DNA from: Akkermansia muciniphila
GTDB taxonomy: Bacteria; Verrucomicrobiota; Verrucomicrobiia; Limisphaerales; SXTU01
DNA: 49,979 nucleotides
NCBI GenBank assembly: GCA_945874145.1
Contig: CAMCFN010000029.1
Location: 1-49,979 of the forward strand
Reading direction: 5' to 3'
Shown here: positions 18,393 through 27,270 of the stretch, in pieces
How the letters are laid out: every line of letters begins with the position of its first letter
Position numbering within the stretch: position 1 is the first letter of the stretch
Notes under the pieces: model-generated
Database searches by the model: none
What the model saw: only the letters and a program-made list of their open reading frames with translations
What the model was told of the DNA's origin: nothing
Position numbers and translations under genes: made by a program

Positions 18393-19667
18393 CTAACCGA
18401 GTGCTCCTGCGAGCGGGCTGTTCTTGGCGGCCTCCGCCTTGATGGCGGCCAGCACGACGCCGGCCTGTTCCCCAATCTGTGGAATCTCCCGCAAATCATT
18501 TTCTTCGGCCTGCGTGACCACGTCTTCCAGCGCGTGGAAGCCCGTGTTGACCAAGGCCGCCGCCATCTCGGGCGTGACGCCAGGCACGGATGCGAACGCC
18601 GCAATGGCGTGCTGCACTTTGTCCTCAATGCCGACGGAGGCGACGGCTTCGGCCTCAATGTTGACGGCCCAACCCGTCAGGCGGGAGGCGAGGCGGGCGT
18701 TTTGCCCACGTTTGCCGATGGCTAGCGAAAGCTGGTCTTCGGAGACAAGGATCTTCGCGATGTGGTTGGCTTCATCAATGGTGAAGCTCTTGAGCTGGGC
18801 GGGCGCCAAGGCATTGGTGAGATACGTCTTGATGTTCGTATCCCACTTGATGATGTCCATCTTCTCGTTGTTCAACTCGCGGACGATGTTCTTCACCCGC
18901 TGGCCACGGAGGCCGACGCAGGCACCCACCGGGTCCACTTTGGAATCACGGGAATAAACCGCCAGCTTGGTGCGGAAACCGGGTTCACGGGCGACGCCCT
19001 TGACCTCGACGGTGCCGTTGGCGATTTCGCTGACTTCCAGCTTGAACAGCTTGAGGACAAACTCCGGGGCCGCTCGGCTGAGGATGATTTCCGGTCCGTG
19101 GGCACCGTTTTCAACGGCTTTCACAAAGCAGCGGATGCGTTCGCCGATCTGATATTCTTCGGTGGGCACCCGCTCACGGTTGGGCAAGAGGGCTTCGTAG
19201 CGGCCCAAGTCCACGATGACATCCGACCGTTCAAACCGGCGCACCGTGCCGCTGACGATGTCGCCCACCCGATCCTTGAACTCCTCGTAAATAAGCGCCT
19301 TCTCCGCCCGGCGGACTTGGGTCAGCAGGGCCTGCTTGGCGAATTGCGCCGCGATGCGGCCGAAGCCGGTGGGCGTGACTTCCACTTCGAGTTCCTCGCC
19401 GATCTGAACGTCCGCCTTCTTCTTGCGCGCCTCGTTCAGGGAGATTTGGTCGTGCTTGGAGACAACTTTGTCCGAGACGATGAGCTTGGCAAAGGCCTGA
19501 ATGTCCCCCGTCTTCGGGCTGATGGTGCAGCGGAGTTCGCGGGCGGGACCGACGGCCTTTTTGGCGGCAGAAATGAGTGCCTCCTGCACTGCGCCGACGA
19601 GGACATCCTTGCTGATGCCCTTCTCGCGCTCCCAATATTCCAAAATGGCTAGAAAATCGGCGTTCAT
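18393..19667 (-). CDS. nusA: Transcription termination/antitermination factor NusA
   Basis: A 424-residue RNA-polymerase-binding factor that modulates pausing, termination and antitermination. Domains in order are the NusA N-terminal domain (AILEYWEREKGISKDVL, residues about 6-22), S1 (DIVSGTVRRFERSDVIVDLGR), KH1 and KH2 with EPGFRTKLAV, VGACVGLRGQRVKNIVREL and AIGKRGQNARLASRLTGW, and a short C-terminal helix-hairpin-helix region. It lacks the two acidic repeats of E. coli NusA. It is the first gene of the block; rimP, its usual upstream partner, is absent and a divergent sulfatase takes that place. The leader contains an apparent attenuator. Confidence 0.96.
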   Translation of the reverse strand: MNADFLAILEYWEREKGISKDVLVGAVQEALISAAKKAVGPARELRCTISPKTGDIQAFAKLIVSDKVVSKHDQISLNEARKKKADVQIGEELEVEVTPTGFGRIAAQFAKQALLTQVRRAEKALIYEEFKDRVGDIVSGTVRRFERSDVIVDLGRYEALLPNRERVPTEEYQIGERIRCFVKAVENGAHGPEIILSRAAPEFVLKLFKLEVSEIANGTVEVKGVAREPGFRTKLAVYSRDSKVDPVGACVGLRGQRVKNIVRELNNEKMDIIKWDTNIKTYLTNALAPAQLKSFTIDEANHIAKILVSEDQLSLAIGKRGQNARLASRLTGWAVNIEAEAVASVGIEDKVQHAIAAFASVPGVTPEMAAALVNTGFHALEDVVTQAEENDLREIPQIGEQAGVVLAAIKAEAAKNSPLAGALG

Positions 19668-19705
19668 AATTCGACCCGTGCCTGCGCCCCATCAGGGGCA
19701 AAAAA

Positions 19706-19727
19706 AAGTCGGAAAAAATTCCGACTT
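19706..19727 (-). terminator. Hairpin plus T-run in the nusA leader (putative attenuator)
   Basis: AAGTCGGAA and TTCCGACTT form a perfect 9-bp stem with a 4-base loop. Read on the minus strand it is followed at once by a T-run (complement of 19700-19705), giving an intrinsic-terminator shape about 40 bases before the nusA ATG. On the plus strand no T-run follows, so it acts only in the nusA direction. No minus-strand gene lies upstream that it could close, because the sulfatase is divergent. A second small hairpin (19686-19699, GCCCC/GGGGC) sits between it and nusA. Confidence 0.65.
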
Positions 19728-19766
19728 CACACGCTGGCGAACCAGCAACTGCGTTGACCTTCCCTG

Positions 19767-19795
19767 AAGCTAGGGGCCTCGAAAATGACCGTCAA
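19767..19795 (-). promoter_or_regulatory. Candidate sigma-70 type promoter for nusA operon
   Basis: On the minus strand TTGACG (19795-19790) is followed after 17 bases by TAGCTT (19772-19767). The -35 matches consensus at five of six positions; the -10 is weak. Transcription would begin near 19760 and pass through the leader hairpin at 19706-19727 before nusA. Confidence 0.4.
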
Positions 19796-19912
19796 GCTTC
19801 ATTATCGGCCCCAGCGATGCCTGCCCCCTCTCCCTGGCTGCGTTTTTGGGTCCGTGTTGACGGTTACTTCTGCTCGCCAAGCACCGTCTGGATGGACAAC
19901 TTTTATTTCCAT

Positions 19913-21436
19913 ATGACTATCCCATTGCTGCGTGTCTGTCTCATGTTGGTGGCTGGTCTCGGGTGCGGGGAATCCGCCGCCGCCCTCGCCGGTAAGCGCC
20001 CGAACATCGTTTTCTTCTTCACCGATGACCAGGGCTACGGGGACATCTCCGCCCACGGGAACTCCGTCCTCAAGACGCCCAACCTCGACCGCATCCGCGC
20101 CGAAGGCGTGCGCTTCACCGACTTCCACGTCAGCCCCACCTGCGCCCCGACCCGCAGCGCGCTCTTCACGGGCCGGCACGAGTTCAAAAACGGGATTACC
20201 CACACCATCCTCGAACGCGAGCGGCTCACCCTCAAGGCCACCACTCTGGCGCAGGTGCTGCAAGGGGCCGGCTATACCACCGGCATCTTCGGCAAATGGC
20301 ATCTCGGCGACGAGCCGGAGTATTGGCCGAGCCGGCGCGGCTTCACGGAGATGTTCATCCACGGCGCTGGCGGCATCGGGCAGTCCTACCCCGGCAGTTG
20401 TGGCGATGTCCCGGGCAACAAGTATTTTGACCCCGCCATCCTCCACAACGGCAAGTTTGTAAAGACCAAGGGCTACTGCACCGATGTCTTCTACGCCCAG
20501 GCGACCCAGTGGATGGATGCGCAGCGGAAGGCCGGCAAACCGTTCTTCGCCTACATTCCTTCCAACGCCCCGCATGGCCCCTACATAGCCCGCCCCGAGG
20601 ACAAGGCACTTTACGATGGCAAGGTGCCCAACGATCAGACCGCCAGTTTCCTCGGCATGGTCCACAACATCGACCAGAACGTCGGCAAGGTGCTCGCCAA
20701 GCTCGACGAATGGGGCATCGCGAAAGACACGCTCGTGGTCTTCATGAACGACAACGGCGGCACCGCCGGCACCAGCGTCTTCAACGCCGGGATGCGTGGC
20801 GCAAAAGGCACCGCGTGGCTCGGCGGCACACGCGCCAGCTCCTTCTGGCGCTGGCCTGGCACACTGAAGCCGGCTGATTGCGGCGTGCTGGCCGCGCACA
20901 TTGATTTCTTCCCTACCATCGCGGAAATCACCGGTGTGAAACTTACGGACGAAGTCAGGCGGCAGGTGGAGGGCCGCAGCCTCGTGCCCCTGCTGGAGAA
21001 TCCCGCCGACACGCTTCCCGACCGTGTCCAGTTCACGCATTTGGGCCGCTGGCCGAAGCACTCGGACCCGAACCTGGCCAAGTTCGCCATGTGCAGCGTC
21101 CGCAACCCGCGCTGGCACCTCGTCTCGCCCAACGGCGGCAAGGAGCCGAAGTGGCAGCTCTTCGATGTCAAAGCGGACTATGGCGAGAAGGATGACGTGG
21201 CCGCGCAGCACCCCGATGTGGTCAAGCAGCTCGCCGCCGCCTACGACCAATGGTGGACCGACGTGCAACCCCTGCTCGTGAACGAGAAGGTAATTGGCCC
21301 GAAGCTCAATCCGTTCGCTGAACTTTACTGGAAGCAATTCGGCGGTGGTCCCACCGAGGCCGACTACCAGCGCATGGATCCGACCAAGCCCTGGCCCGCA
21401 ACCGGCGACGGAAAGAAGAAGGCGAAGGCGAAGTAG
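19913..21436 (+). CDS. Exported formylglycine-dependent sulfatase
   Basis: A 507-residue arylsulfatase-type enzyme with a signal peptide (LLRVCLMLVAGLGCGESAAALA). It hydrolyses sulfate esters; the substrate, possibly a sulfated glycan, cannot be read from the sequence. Calcium-binding aspartates are in FFTDDQGYGD. The modification motif is CAPTRSALFTGR with the formylglycine cysteine at residue 77, and the second signature is GYTTGIFGKWHLG. A further metal-site segment is FMNDNGGT. A separate formylglycine-generating enzyme is needed and is not in this window. ATG 19913 lies directly before the signal peptide; ATG 19892 is an alternative. It is divergent from nusA. Confidence 0.92.
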   Translation: MTIPLLRVCLMLVAGLGCGESAAALAGKRPNIVFFFTDDQGYGDISAHGNSVLKTPNLDRIRAEGVRFTDFHVSPTCAPTRSALFTGRHEFKNGITHTILERERLTLKATTLAQVLQGAGYTTGIFGKWHLGDEPEYWPSRRGFTEMFIHGAGGIGQSYPGSCGDVPGNKYFDPAILHNGKFVKTKGYCTDVFYAQATQWMDAQRKAGKPFFAYIPSNAPHGPYIARPEDKALYDGKVPNDQTASFLGMVHNIDQNVGKVLAKLDEWGIAKDTLVVFMNDNGGTAGTSVFNAGMRGAKGTAWLGGTRASSFWRWPGTLKPADCGVLAAHIDFFPTIAEITGVKLTDEVRRQVEGRSLVPLLENPADTLPDRVQFTHLGRWPKHSDPNLAKFAMCSVRNPRWHLVSPNGGKEPKWQLFDVKADYGEKDDVAAQHPDVVKQLAAAYDQWWTDVQPLLVNEKVIGPKLNPFAELYWKQFGGGPTEADYQRMDPTKPWPATGDGKKKAKAK

Positions 21437-21449
21437 GACGGACGCTCGG

Positions 21450-21473
21450 GCCGGCGGTTTGCAAACCGCCGGC
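21450..21473. terminator. 24-bp perfect palindrome between convergent genes
   Basis: GCCGGCGGTTTGCAAACCGCCGGC is a perfect palindrome in the 43-base gap between the sulfatase stop and the stop of the convergent lectin-like gene. It could end transcription from both sides. It shares its core with 42877-42895, with compensating changes in the stem. Confidence 0.6.
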
Positions 21474-21479
21474 ACGGCA

Positions 21480-22526
21480 CTACGGCTCCACCACCCGCAC
21501 CCGGTAGAAGCGACGCGGCAGGCTGGCGGGCGAGCCATCCAGCACTTCAAACGCCCCGCCCGGCGCGCTGTTCGTCACCACGGCGTTCCACTGCGTCAGG
21601 TTGGTGGAGATCTCGATCGCATGACGCATCGCCTGCTCGGCCTGCACCTGGAGACGCAACTGCCCGTCCACCTGCCGGGCAACGGAGACCAGCGATGGCA
21701 CCGTCACCGGGGCGTCGCCGCTGATCGTGTAGTTGTCGAAGACGAGGAAGTTATCCCCGGCCGCACCCGGTGTGCGAATGGCCCAGACCGCATCCACATC
21801 GCCGAGGTTCAAGGCCGCGTTGGTCGTGGTGATGGGCAACGGGCTCGCGAGGGCAAACCCGTCCAGCGCGGCCTGCCAGCGGTTGCGGCGGAAGTTCAGG
21901 GTGATGGCCAGCTCGTGGACCGCGCCGCGCGTGAACTGAAACCCGGTGGCGATAAACCCCTCGCCATCATCCAGCACGTAGTTGATGCCTTCGTTCGAGT
22001 TGTCGAAGTCCAGCGTGAAGAGCCGCGAACCGTTGGTGTTGTAGATGCTCCAGCGAAAATCATCCCGCCGGCCGTTCGAGGAATCCGCCACCATCATCGT
22101 GACGGAGAACGTGATCACGCCGAGGTTCGTCGGCACCGGGGCGAAGTTGATCGGCCGCCAGACGATGTGAAATTCATCGGCTCCGGTTGGCGGCGTGAAG
22201 CCAATGTAAGCCTGCTGCCCCTGCCCCGTGATGAAGTCGTTGATCAAGCCATTGCCGCCGCTGCCTTCTTGAATCCAGTTGTTCTGCCCGCTCAATGAGA
22301 AATTGGCGTTGTAGCCCTCATGTCCCTCGAAGGTGGTGCGGTAGATGAGCGTGGCCGCGGGAGCAGAGCCCACGGCGGCGAGCACGGCCAGCAGGCACGC
22401 GCAGCCCATACTGATCCATAAACTGGAGCGCCGAGCATTGTTCGGCGCTCCGGGGCGGGGTCCGCACTCGTTCTTGGCGACGGCAAGGTTCGCCTCCTTG
22501 CTACGCGTCTTGGTCAGCTCGTTCAT
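21480..22526 (-). CDS. Secreted concanavalin-like protein
   Basis: A 348-residue exported protein of no known specific role. After a 35-residue leader comes a signal-peptide core (LWISMGCACLLAVLAAVGSAPA), then a beta-rich lectin/glucanase-like domain (about residues 58-270, with TTFEGHEGYNANFSLSGQN and FDNYTISGD at the end). The C-terminal segment (RHAIEISTNLTQWNAVVTN, then PRRFYRVRV) is a repeat type common in secreted verrucomicrobial proteins. The leader contains a palindromic repeat (22425-22451) that encodes GAPNNARRS, so the reading frame may have been extended by repeat insertion. A start close to the signal core is possible, for example the ATG of SMGCAC. Confidence 0.65.
   Translation of the reverse strand: MNELTKTRSKEANLAVAKNECGPRPGAPNNARRSSLWISMGCACLLAVLAAVGSAPAATLIYRTTFEGHEGYNANFSLSGQNNWIQEGSGGNGLINDFITGQGQQAYIGFTPPTGADEFHIVWRPINFAPVPTNLGVITFSVTMMVADSSNGRRDDFRWSIYNTNGSRLFTLDFDNSNEGINYVLDDGEGFIATGFQFTRGAVHELAITLNFRRNRWQAALDGFALASPLPITTTNAALNLGDVDAVWAIRTPGAAGDNFLVFDNYTISGDAPVTVPSLVSVARQVDGQLRLQVQAEQAMRHAIEISTNLTQWNAVVTNSAPGGAFEVLDGSPASLPRRFYRVRVVEP
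22425..22451. repeat. Palindrome inside the leader of the lectin-like gene
   Basis: GGAGCGCCGA and TCGGCGCTCC form a 10-bp perfect stem around a 7-base loop (22435-22441). The element lies in frame within the 5' part of the coding region, just before the signal-peptide core. Confidence 0.7.
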
Positions 22527-22663
22527 AGTGCCAGTTTGAAAACCATGCTCCGGCGCTGGTTTCGACGGAACCGAACCGATCTGCCGCCATCGGTATTTCT
22601 GCTGGCCAGATTGATTTCGAACCGGCCGATACTTGAGGGGTGGGCGCTCCGGCCCAGCTCAGC

Positions 22664-24211
22664 TTACTTGGCCTGCAAATACTCCGGCACCTTGATGTCC
22701 GCGCTTTTGATGGCCGGCTCGTTGCCGCGCCAGAGGAAGCCGGCCTGCTCGAACTCGCCACGGTTGGCCTGGAGGTGAGCGAGCAGGCGGCGGGCGAGCT
22801 GGCGGTTGGGGGAAAGCTCCCTCACAGCGAAGGGCTGCACGGCCTTCGCGCCCTCGTGCTTGATGGGGAAGAACTCCAGATGCTCCGCCTGGGGAATGGC
22901 GTTCACGCGATAGACGATGGCCGCGTCCAGCCCGCCTGCGCGCATCTGATTGATGAGGAAGTCCGCCGTGGGCACCTCCACCACCACGTTCTTGCGCACC
23001 GCGTCGAGCAGCCCGGTGGACTTCAGCATGCCGCGCGTCATGTAGCCGAGCGTGCTCTGCTCCGCGTTGCACAAGCCCACCTTGAGCCCGGGCAGCGCCA
23101 AATCCGCCAGCGTCTTCACGCCGTGCGGGTTGCCCTTGCGCACCGTGATGCCGATGTCCGTTTCCGTCAGCATCACGGCCTCGGGAAACTGCGCCGCCAC
23201 GGGCGGCACGAAGCACAGGTCGCACGCGAAGTAGGCGTCCGGGAAGCGCGGCGCGTTCGCGTCCTTCATCGTCTTCATCGTGGCGCAGAGCACGCCGCAG
23301 CCGTTGAACACCGTGGTCACGTTCACCCCCTCGCGGTCGGCGAACTGCTTGAGCAGCTTCTCAATCGCCAGCCGGTTGACGCCGCCGCTGTAAAGAATCA
23401 GCTCCGGCCTTTCCGCCCATTTGTCCCCGTCCGCGAGCTGGAAGCCTTGCGCCTTGAAGACCGCGCCGCCTTGCTCTGGCGCGCTCAAGTAGCGCGCGAA
23501 CCGCAGGGCCGCCGTGGGCTGGGTGCAGAAGGCCAGCACGGCGGCGCTCGCGTTCTCGACATGGCTTTTCAACTCCGACACCACGACCGCCTCCACGCCC
23601 TTGAACTGCGGCACGGTGGCGTCCCACAAGATGGCGGCGTCCACCGCGCCCAGGGAAAGGTCGGCGGCGATTTCGGTGACGGTCGGCTTCATCACCGTGG
23701 CCCGGGCGACGAGCTTGGTCCACGTCTCGCCCAGCGCCTTCATCGTCACGCGCGAGATGCTGGCGGCATCCGGGTTGGTCAGGGCGAACTTCACGTCGTC
23801 ACGCTGCAAATCGGCGACGCTGTGGATGTTCTTCGGGTTGCCCGCACGCACGGCGATGACGGGATGCTGGCGCACGAGCGGCAGCACCTCGCGCACGAGT
23901 TCGAACTTCCGCGCGTCCGCCAGCGAGCCGTCGTCCGCCGCGATGAAGAGGTCACCCTGCTTGGCCACGCGCAAGTTGCTGAGGAGCGCGCCGGTGGGAC
24001 CGTATTGTAACTGCACCTCCACGCCAACCTCCGCGCGATACTTCGCCGCGATGGCCTCGACCGGCTGCTTCAGCCCGGCGGCGCAATACACCGTGAGCGC
24101 GGTCTGTCCCCGCACCGGCGTGCTGCCGCGCTGAAGCAAGGCCAAGGCGGCGAGGCCAACAGCGAGGGCGAAGAGCAGGGCGGCGGCAGTTTTCACGATT
24201 TGGGGCTGCAC
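22664..24211 (-). CDS. Tandem double ModA-like substrate-binding protein
   Basis: A 515-residue exported protein made of two type II periplasmic binding domains in one chain, each like molybdate-binding ModA. An N-terminal hydrophobic segment (TAAALLFALAVGLAALALL) is a signal peptide or anchor. Domain 1 (about residues 38-270) begins ALTVYCAAGLKQPVEAIAA and has the binding loop YGPTGALLSNL, then GDLFIAADDG. Domain 2 (about 285-512) begins ELILYSGGVNRLAIEKLL and has FNGCGVLCATM. Single ModA proteins are about 250 residues. No modB or modC gene is nearby, so a transport role is unsupported. The start is GTG 24211, divergent from the propeller operon. Confidence 0.75.
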   Translation of the reverse strand: MQPQIVKTAAALLFALAVGLAALALLQRGSTPVRGQTALTVYCAAGLKQPVEAIAAKYRAEVGVEVQLQYGPTGALLSNLRVAKQGDLFIAADDGSLADARKFELVREVLPLVRQHPVIAVRAGNPKNIHSVADLQRDDVKFALTNPDAASISRVTMKALGETWTKLVARATVMKPTVTEIAADLSLGAVDAAILWDATVPQFKGVEAVVVSELKSHVENASAAVLAFCTQPTAALRFARYLSAPEQGGAVFKAQGFQLADGDKWAERPELILYSGGVNRLAIEKLLKQFADREGVNVTTVFNGCGVLCATMKTMKDANAPRFPDAYFACDLCFVPPVAAQFPEAVMLTETDIGITVRKGNPHGVKTLADLALPGLKVGLCNAEQSTLGYMTRGMLKSTGLLDAVRKNVVVEVPTADFLINQMRAGGLDAAIVYRVNAIPQAEHLEFFPIKHEGAKAVQPFAVRELSPNRQLARRLLAHLQANRGEFEQAGFLWRGNEPAIKSADIKVPEYLQAK

Positions 24212-24285
24212 GGTGTCAGGCTGGGAAGTAACCGGCGACCAGAAAATGCCTTGGCAATCAAGCTGTGGCTGGCAGCCTGAATTTC

Positions 24286-27165
24286 ATGCTTCGCAAATGG
24301 CCATCTGCCCCGCTGCTTCACCTGCTTTGCCTGTTCCTCGCGGCGTCAGTCCACGCCGCCGACTGGCCCATGTGGCGCGCGAATCCGGGCCGCACAGCGG
24401 CGGTCACGCCCGCGCTGCCGGAGAAGCTGGCCGTGCTCTGGAGCCGTGAGCTGGGGCCGCTGAAGCCCGCCTTCCGCGATGTGCGGTTACAGTTCGACAA
24501 AGGCTACGAGCCGGTCGTGCTGGGCCAGCGGCTTTTCGTCGCTTCATCGCGCGAGGACAGTGTCACGGCCTACGCAACGGACACCGGGGCGCAGGTGTGG
24601 AAGGTCTTCGCCGACGGCCCGGTGCGGTTCGCTCCGGTTGCGGGCCATGGCCGCGTCCTCTTCGGTTCGGACGATGGGATACTCCGCTGCGTCTCCGCCG
24701 CCACGGGCGAACTGCTCTGGCAGAAGCGCGCGGTGCCCAATGACCGCCAGCTCCTCGGCAACGGCCGGATCATCTCCGTCTGGCCGATTCGCGGCGGGCC
24801 GGTGCTGCACGCGGGGCGAGTGTATTTCGCCGCTGGTGTCTGGCCACTCGAAGGCGTGTTCATTTACTGCCTCGACGCTGCCACAGGCCGTGAAGTTTGG
24901 CTCAACGATCGGCTCAGTTATCTCTACGGCGTGCATCCGCATCAGGCCGAAGCCTTCGGCGGCGTGGCCCCGCAAGGCTACCTGCTCGTGGATGGCGCGG
25001 ATCTCGTGGTCCCGTGCAGTTCGGCCTATCCCGCGCGACTCGACCTCGCGACGGGCAAGCTCAAGGACTTTGCGCTGCCCGCCGCAGGCCGGCTGCCCGG
25101 CGGCTGGTTTGCGTCCACGACCGAAGACAAGCAAGTTCAACGCCAAAAGCGTCTCGGCCTGCTCTTCGACAACTCCGTCAACGCCGTGCGCCACGAGGAC
25201 AAACCCCGCGCTGAGGGTGATGTCGGCGTGCGGCGCACGTTCCGCGCGGGCGGCAAGGAGTTGAGCTTCGACGGCCCTTGGCCCGGCGTGACCGGCAAAG
25301 TCCACAGCGTGCTCGCGGCGGACGGCAAGGTGTTCGTCGTGACTGAGGCCGGACGGCTCACCGCGCTCGCCGCCGCGCCCGTAAAGGGGACACTCCTGTC
25401 CCCTTCGCCGTCGAAAACCACCACCGCGCTGGACAAGAGTGTCCAGTCCACGGCCGCCAAACTCCTCGCCGTCGCCGGCAGCCAGCGTGGCTACGCCCTC
25501 GTGCTCCGACTCGGTGAACCCGGCCTGCTCGAAGCCCTCGCACATCAAAGCCAGTTCAAGTTCCTCGCGTTCACCGACGATGCCGCGAAGCTCACCACCA
25601 CCCGCCAACGCCTCGCGGTCGCGGGGCTTTACGGCGAGCGCATCGCGTTGCGGCAAGTCGCGCCGACGGCTTCGGGGCTGCCACCGTATTTCGCGAACTT
25701 CATCGTAGTCGCCTCCGGTGCCTCGTTGCCGGACCCGGCTGCCTTGCAACAAATCTACGGCTGGCTGCGGCCTTACGGCGGACGGCTGGTAGGCCCGGAG
25801 TCGTTGGCGCGCATCGCCGAAGTCGCGAAGCTCCCGCAGGCCGGTATCAAGCTTGCGGACGGCTTCGCAGTCATCACCCGCGAAGGTGCGCTCGAAGGCA
25901 GCACAAATTTCAAAGGCGACTTTCAGACCAGCCCGGACGAGCTGGTAAAAGCGCCCTTCGGCGTGCTGTGGTTCGATGACACGCTCGGCCATTTCAAGCG
26001 CTCGCCGCAGCCCAAGTTTGTGGATGGCGTGATGGTCAGCACGGACAAGACGTGGCTCGACGCCTCCACGCGCAAGGGCAAGTTGGATTATCGCCTCCAG
26101 CCGTCCGTGTTCAGCGACGTTTACACCGGGCGCGTGCTGGACGCCGCCGAAGTTCCCGCGTCGATCCGGAGCTTGGCGCACACGCCGGCGGACTTGGAGA
26201 AGGTGCAGCAAAGCCAGTATCGGCCCCCGACGCAGAAGGACGATTGGAAGCCCGCCGCGCCCTTGGCTGGCACGCGCGTGAACCCGCTCACCGGCGACTA
26301 CGAGCCGCGCGCGTTCCCGAAGAGCTACGGCTGCGACGGTGGCTTCGACTACGGGCACCTCTACACGATGCGCTCGGGCACGGCGGCGTTTTACGACAAG
26401 CGGCTCGACAGCGGGACCATCCACATCAGCGGCCCGCGCTCGGGTTGCACGAGCAGTGTGATTCCCGCGAATGGCGTGCTGAACGTGCCGTACTTTTATG
26501 AGGGGTGCAGTTGCAGCTACCCGCTGCCAATGGCGCTCTCGCTCGTGAGCCTGCCGCCAACCTTTGAGCAATGGGCGGCCTGGGGCGGAACCACCTCCAA
26601 CAGCCTGGTTGGAAAGATCGAGCGCGTGGGCATCAACTTCGGCGCGCCCGGCGACCGCAAGACCGACGACGGCACGCTGTGGCTGGGCTTTCCCGCCGTG
26701 GGCGGACCGTCGCCGAAAGTGGACGTGCGCACCGAGCCGGCGGCGCCGGACTATTTCTACCGCCACTCCGTGTGGATCGAAGGCGGCGAAGGCTGGCCGT
26801 GGGTCGGGGCCTCGGGTGTGAAGGGTTTGCAGAGTGTGACCGTGGCCGGCTTGAAATCCGGCACCTACACCGTGCGCCTCGTGTTCACCGAGCCGGATGC
26901 GACGGCGAAGCTCGGCGGCCGGAAGTTCGCCGTGCGCCTCCAAGATCCGGTCGTGCTGAACGAGTTCGACGTGCTGGCCGAGTCGGGCGGCGTGATGCGC
27001 GTGCTGACGAAGACGTTCACCAAGGTCGCCGTGGCCGATGGCACGCTCACCGTGAAACTCGCGGCGCACACCGGCCAGACCTTGCTCAATGGCTTGGAGA
27101 TTGTCCGGGCTGGCTTGACGATGGAGCCGTTGCCCTCGCCCGCCCGGGTTCCGGGGCGGCTCTGA
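24286..27165 (+). CDS. Exported PQQ-like propeller with methyltransferase-like insert and malectin domain (1)
   Basis: A 959-residue protein of unknown function. After a signal peptide (LLHLLCLFLAASVHA) come PQQ-type propeller blades (about residues 25-365, for example ATDTGAQVWKVFADGPVRFAP). A Rossmann-like insert (about 385-505) aligns with the methyltransferase-like part of the next gene but has a degraded glycine motif (LVLRLGEPGLLEAL). A reduced second propeller region follows, with the cysteine segment SGCTSSV...ANGVLN...GCSCSYP, and then a malectin-like carbohydrate-binding domain (about 785-950). ATG 24286 is chosen over GTG 24265 because it directly precedes the signal. First gene of a rightward three-gene set. 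Confidence 0.75.
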   Translation: MLRKWPSAPLLHLLCLFLAASVHAADWPMWRANPGRTAAVTPALPEKLAVLWSRELGPLKPAFRDVRLQFDKGYEPVVLGQRLFVASSREDSVTAYATDTGAQVWKVFADGPVRFAPVAGHGRVLFGSDDGILRCVSAATGELLWQKRAVPNDRQLLGNGRIISVWPIRGGPVLHAGRVYFAAGVWPLEGVFIYCLDAATGREVWLNDRLSYLYGVHPHQAEAFGGVAPQGYLLVDGADLVVPCSSAYPARLDLATGKLKDFALPAAGRLPGGWFASTTEDKQVQRQKRLGLLFDNSVNAVRHEDKPRAEGDVGVRRTFRAGGKELSFDGPWPGVTGKVHSVLAADGKVFVVTEAGRLTALAAAPVKGTLLSPSPSKTTTALDKSVQSTAAKLLAVAGSQRGYALVLRLGEPGLLEALAHQSQFKFLAFTDDAAKLTTTRQRLAVAGLYGERIALRQVAPTASGLPPYFANFIVVASGASLPDPAALQQIYGWLRPYGGRLVGPESLARIAEVAKLPQAGIKLADGFAVITREGALEGSTNFKGDFQTSPDELVKAPFGVLWFDDTLGHFKRSPQPKFVDGVMVSTDKTWLDASTRKGKLDYRLQPSVFSDVYTGRVLDAAEVPASIRSLAHTPADLEKVQQSQYRPPTQKDDWKPAAPLAGTRVNPLTGDYEPRAFPKSYGCDGGFDYGHLYTMRSGTAAFYDKRLDSGTIHISGPRSGCTSSVIPANGVLNVPYFYEGCSCSYPLPMALSLVSLPPTFEQWAAWGGTTSNSLVGKIERVGINFGAPGDRKTDDGTLWLGFPAVGGPSPKVDVRTEPAAPDYFYRHSVWIEGGEGWPWVGASGVKGLQSVTVAGLKSGTYTVRLVFTEPDATAKLGGRKFAVRLQDPVVLNEFDVLAESGGVMRVLTKTFTKVAVADGTLTVKLAAHTGQTLLNGLEIVRAGLTMEPLPSPARVPGRL

Positions 27166-27270
27166 ACCGATGCGCACCAGAACATTTTCACCGGCGTCCC
27201 TGACCGGGTGGCTGAAACGGGATGAAACCACTTTGATCCGGGCGCGTCTGTGCCGGGGCGCACCGCGCTA

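Noticed and set aside
24544..27231. 895-residue minus-strand frame opposite the first propeller gene
   Set aside because: Antisense artefact of high GC; no recognisable domain, while the plus strand has signal peptide, propeller and malectin.
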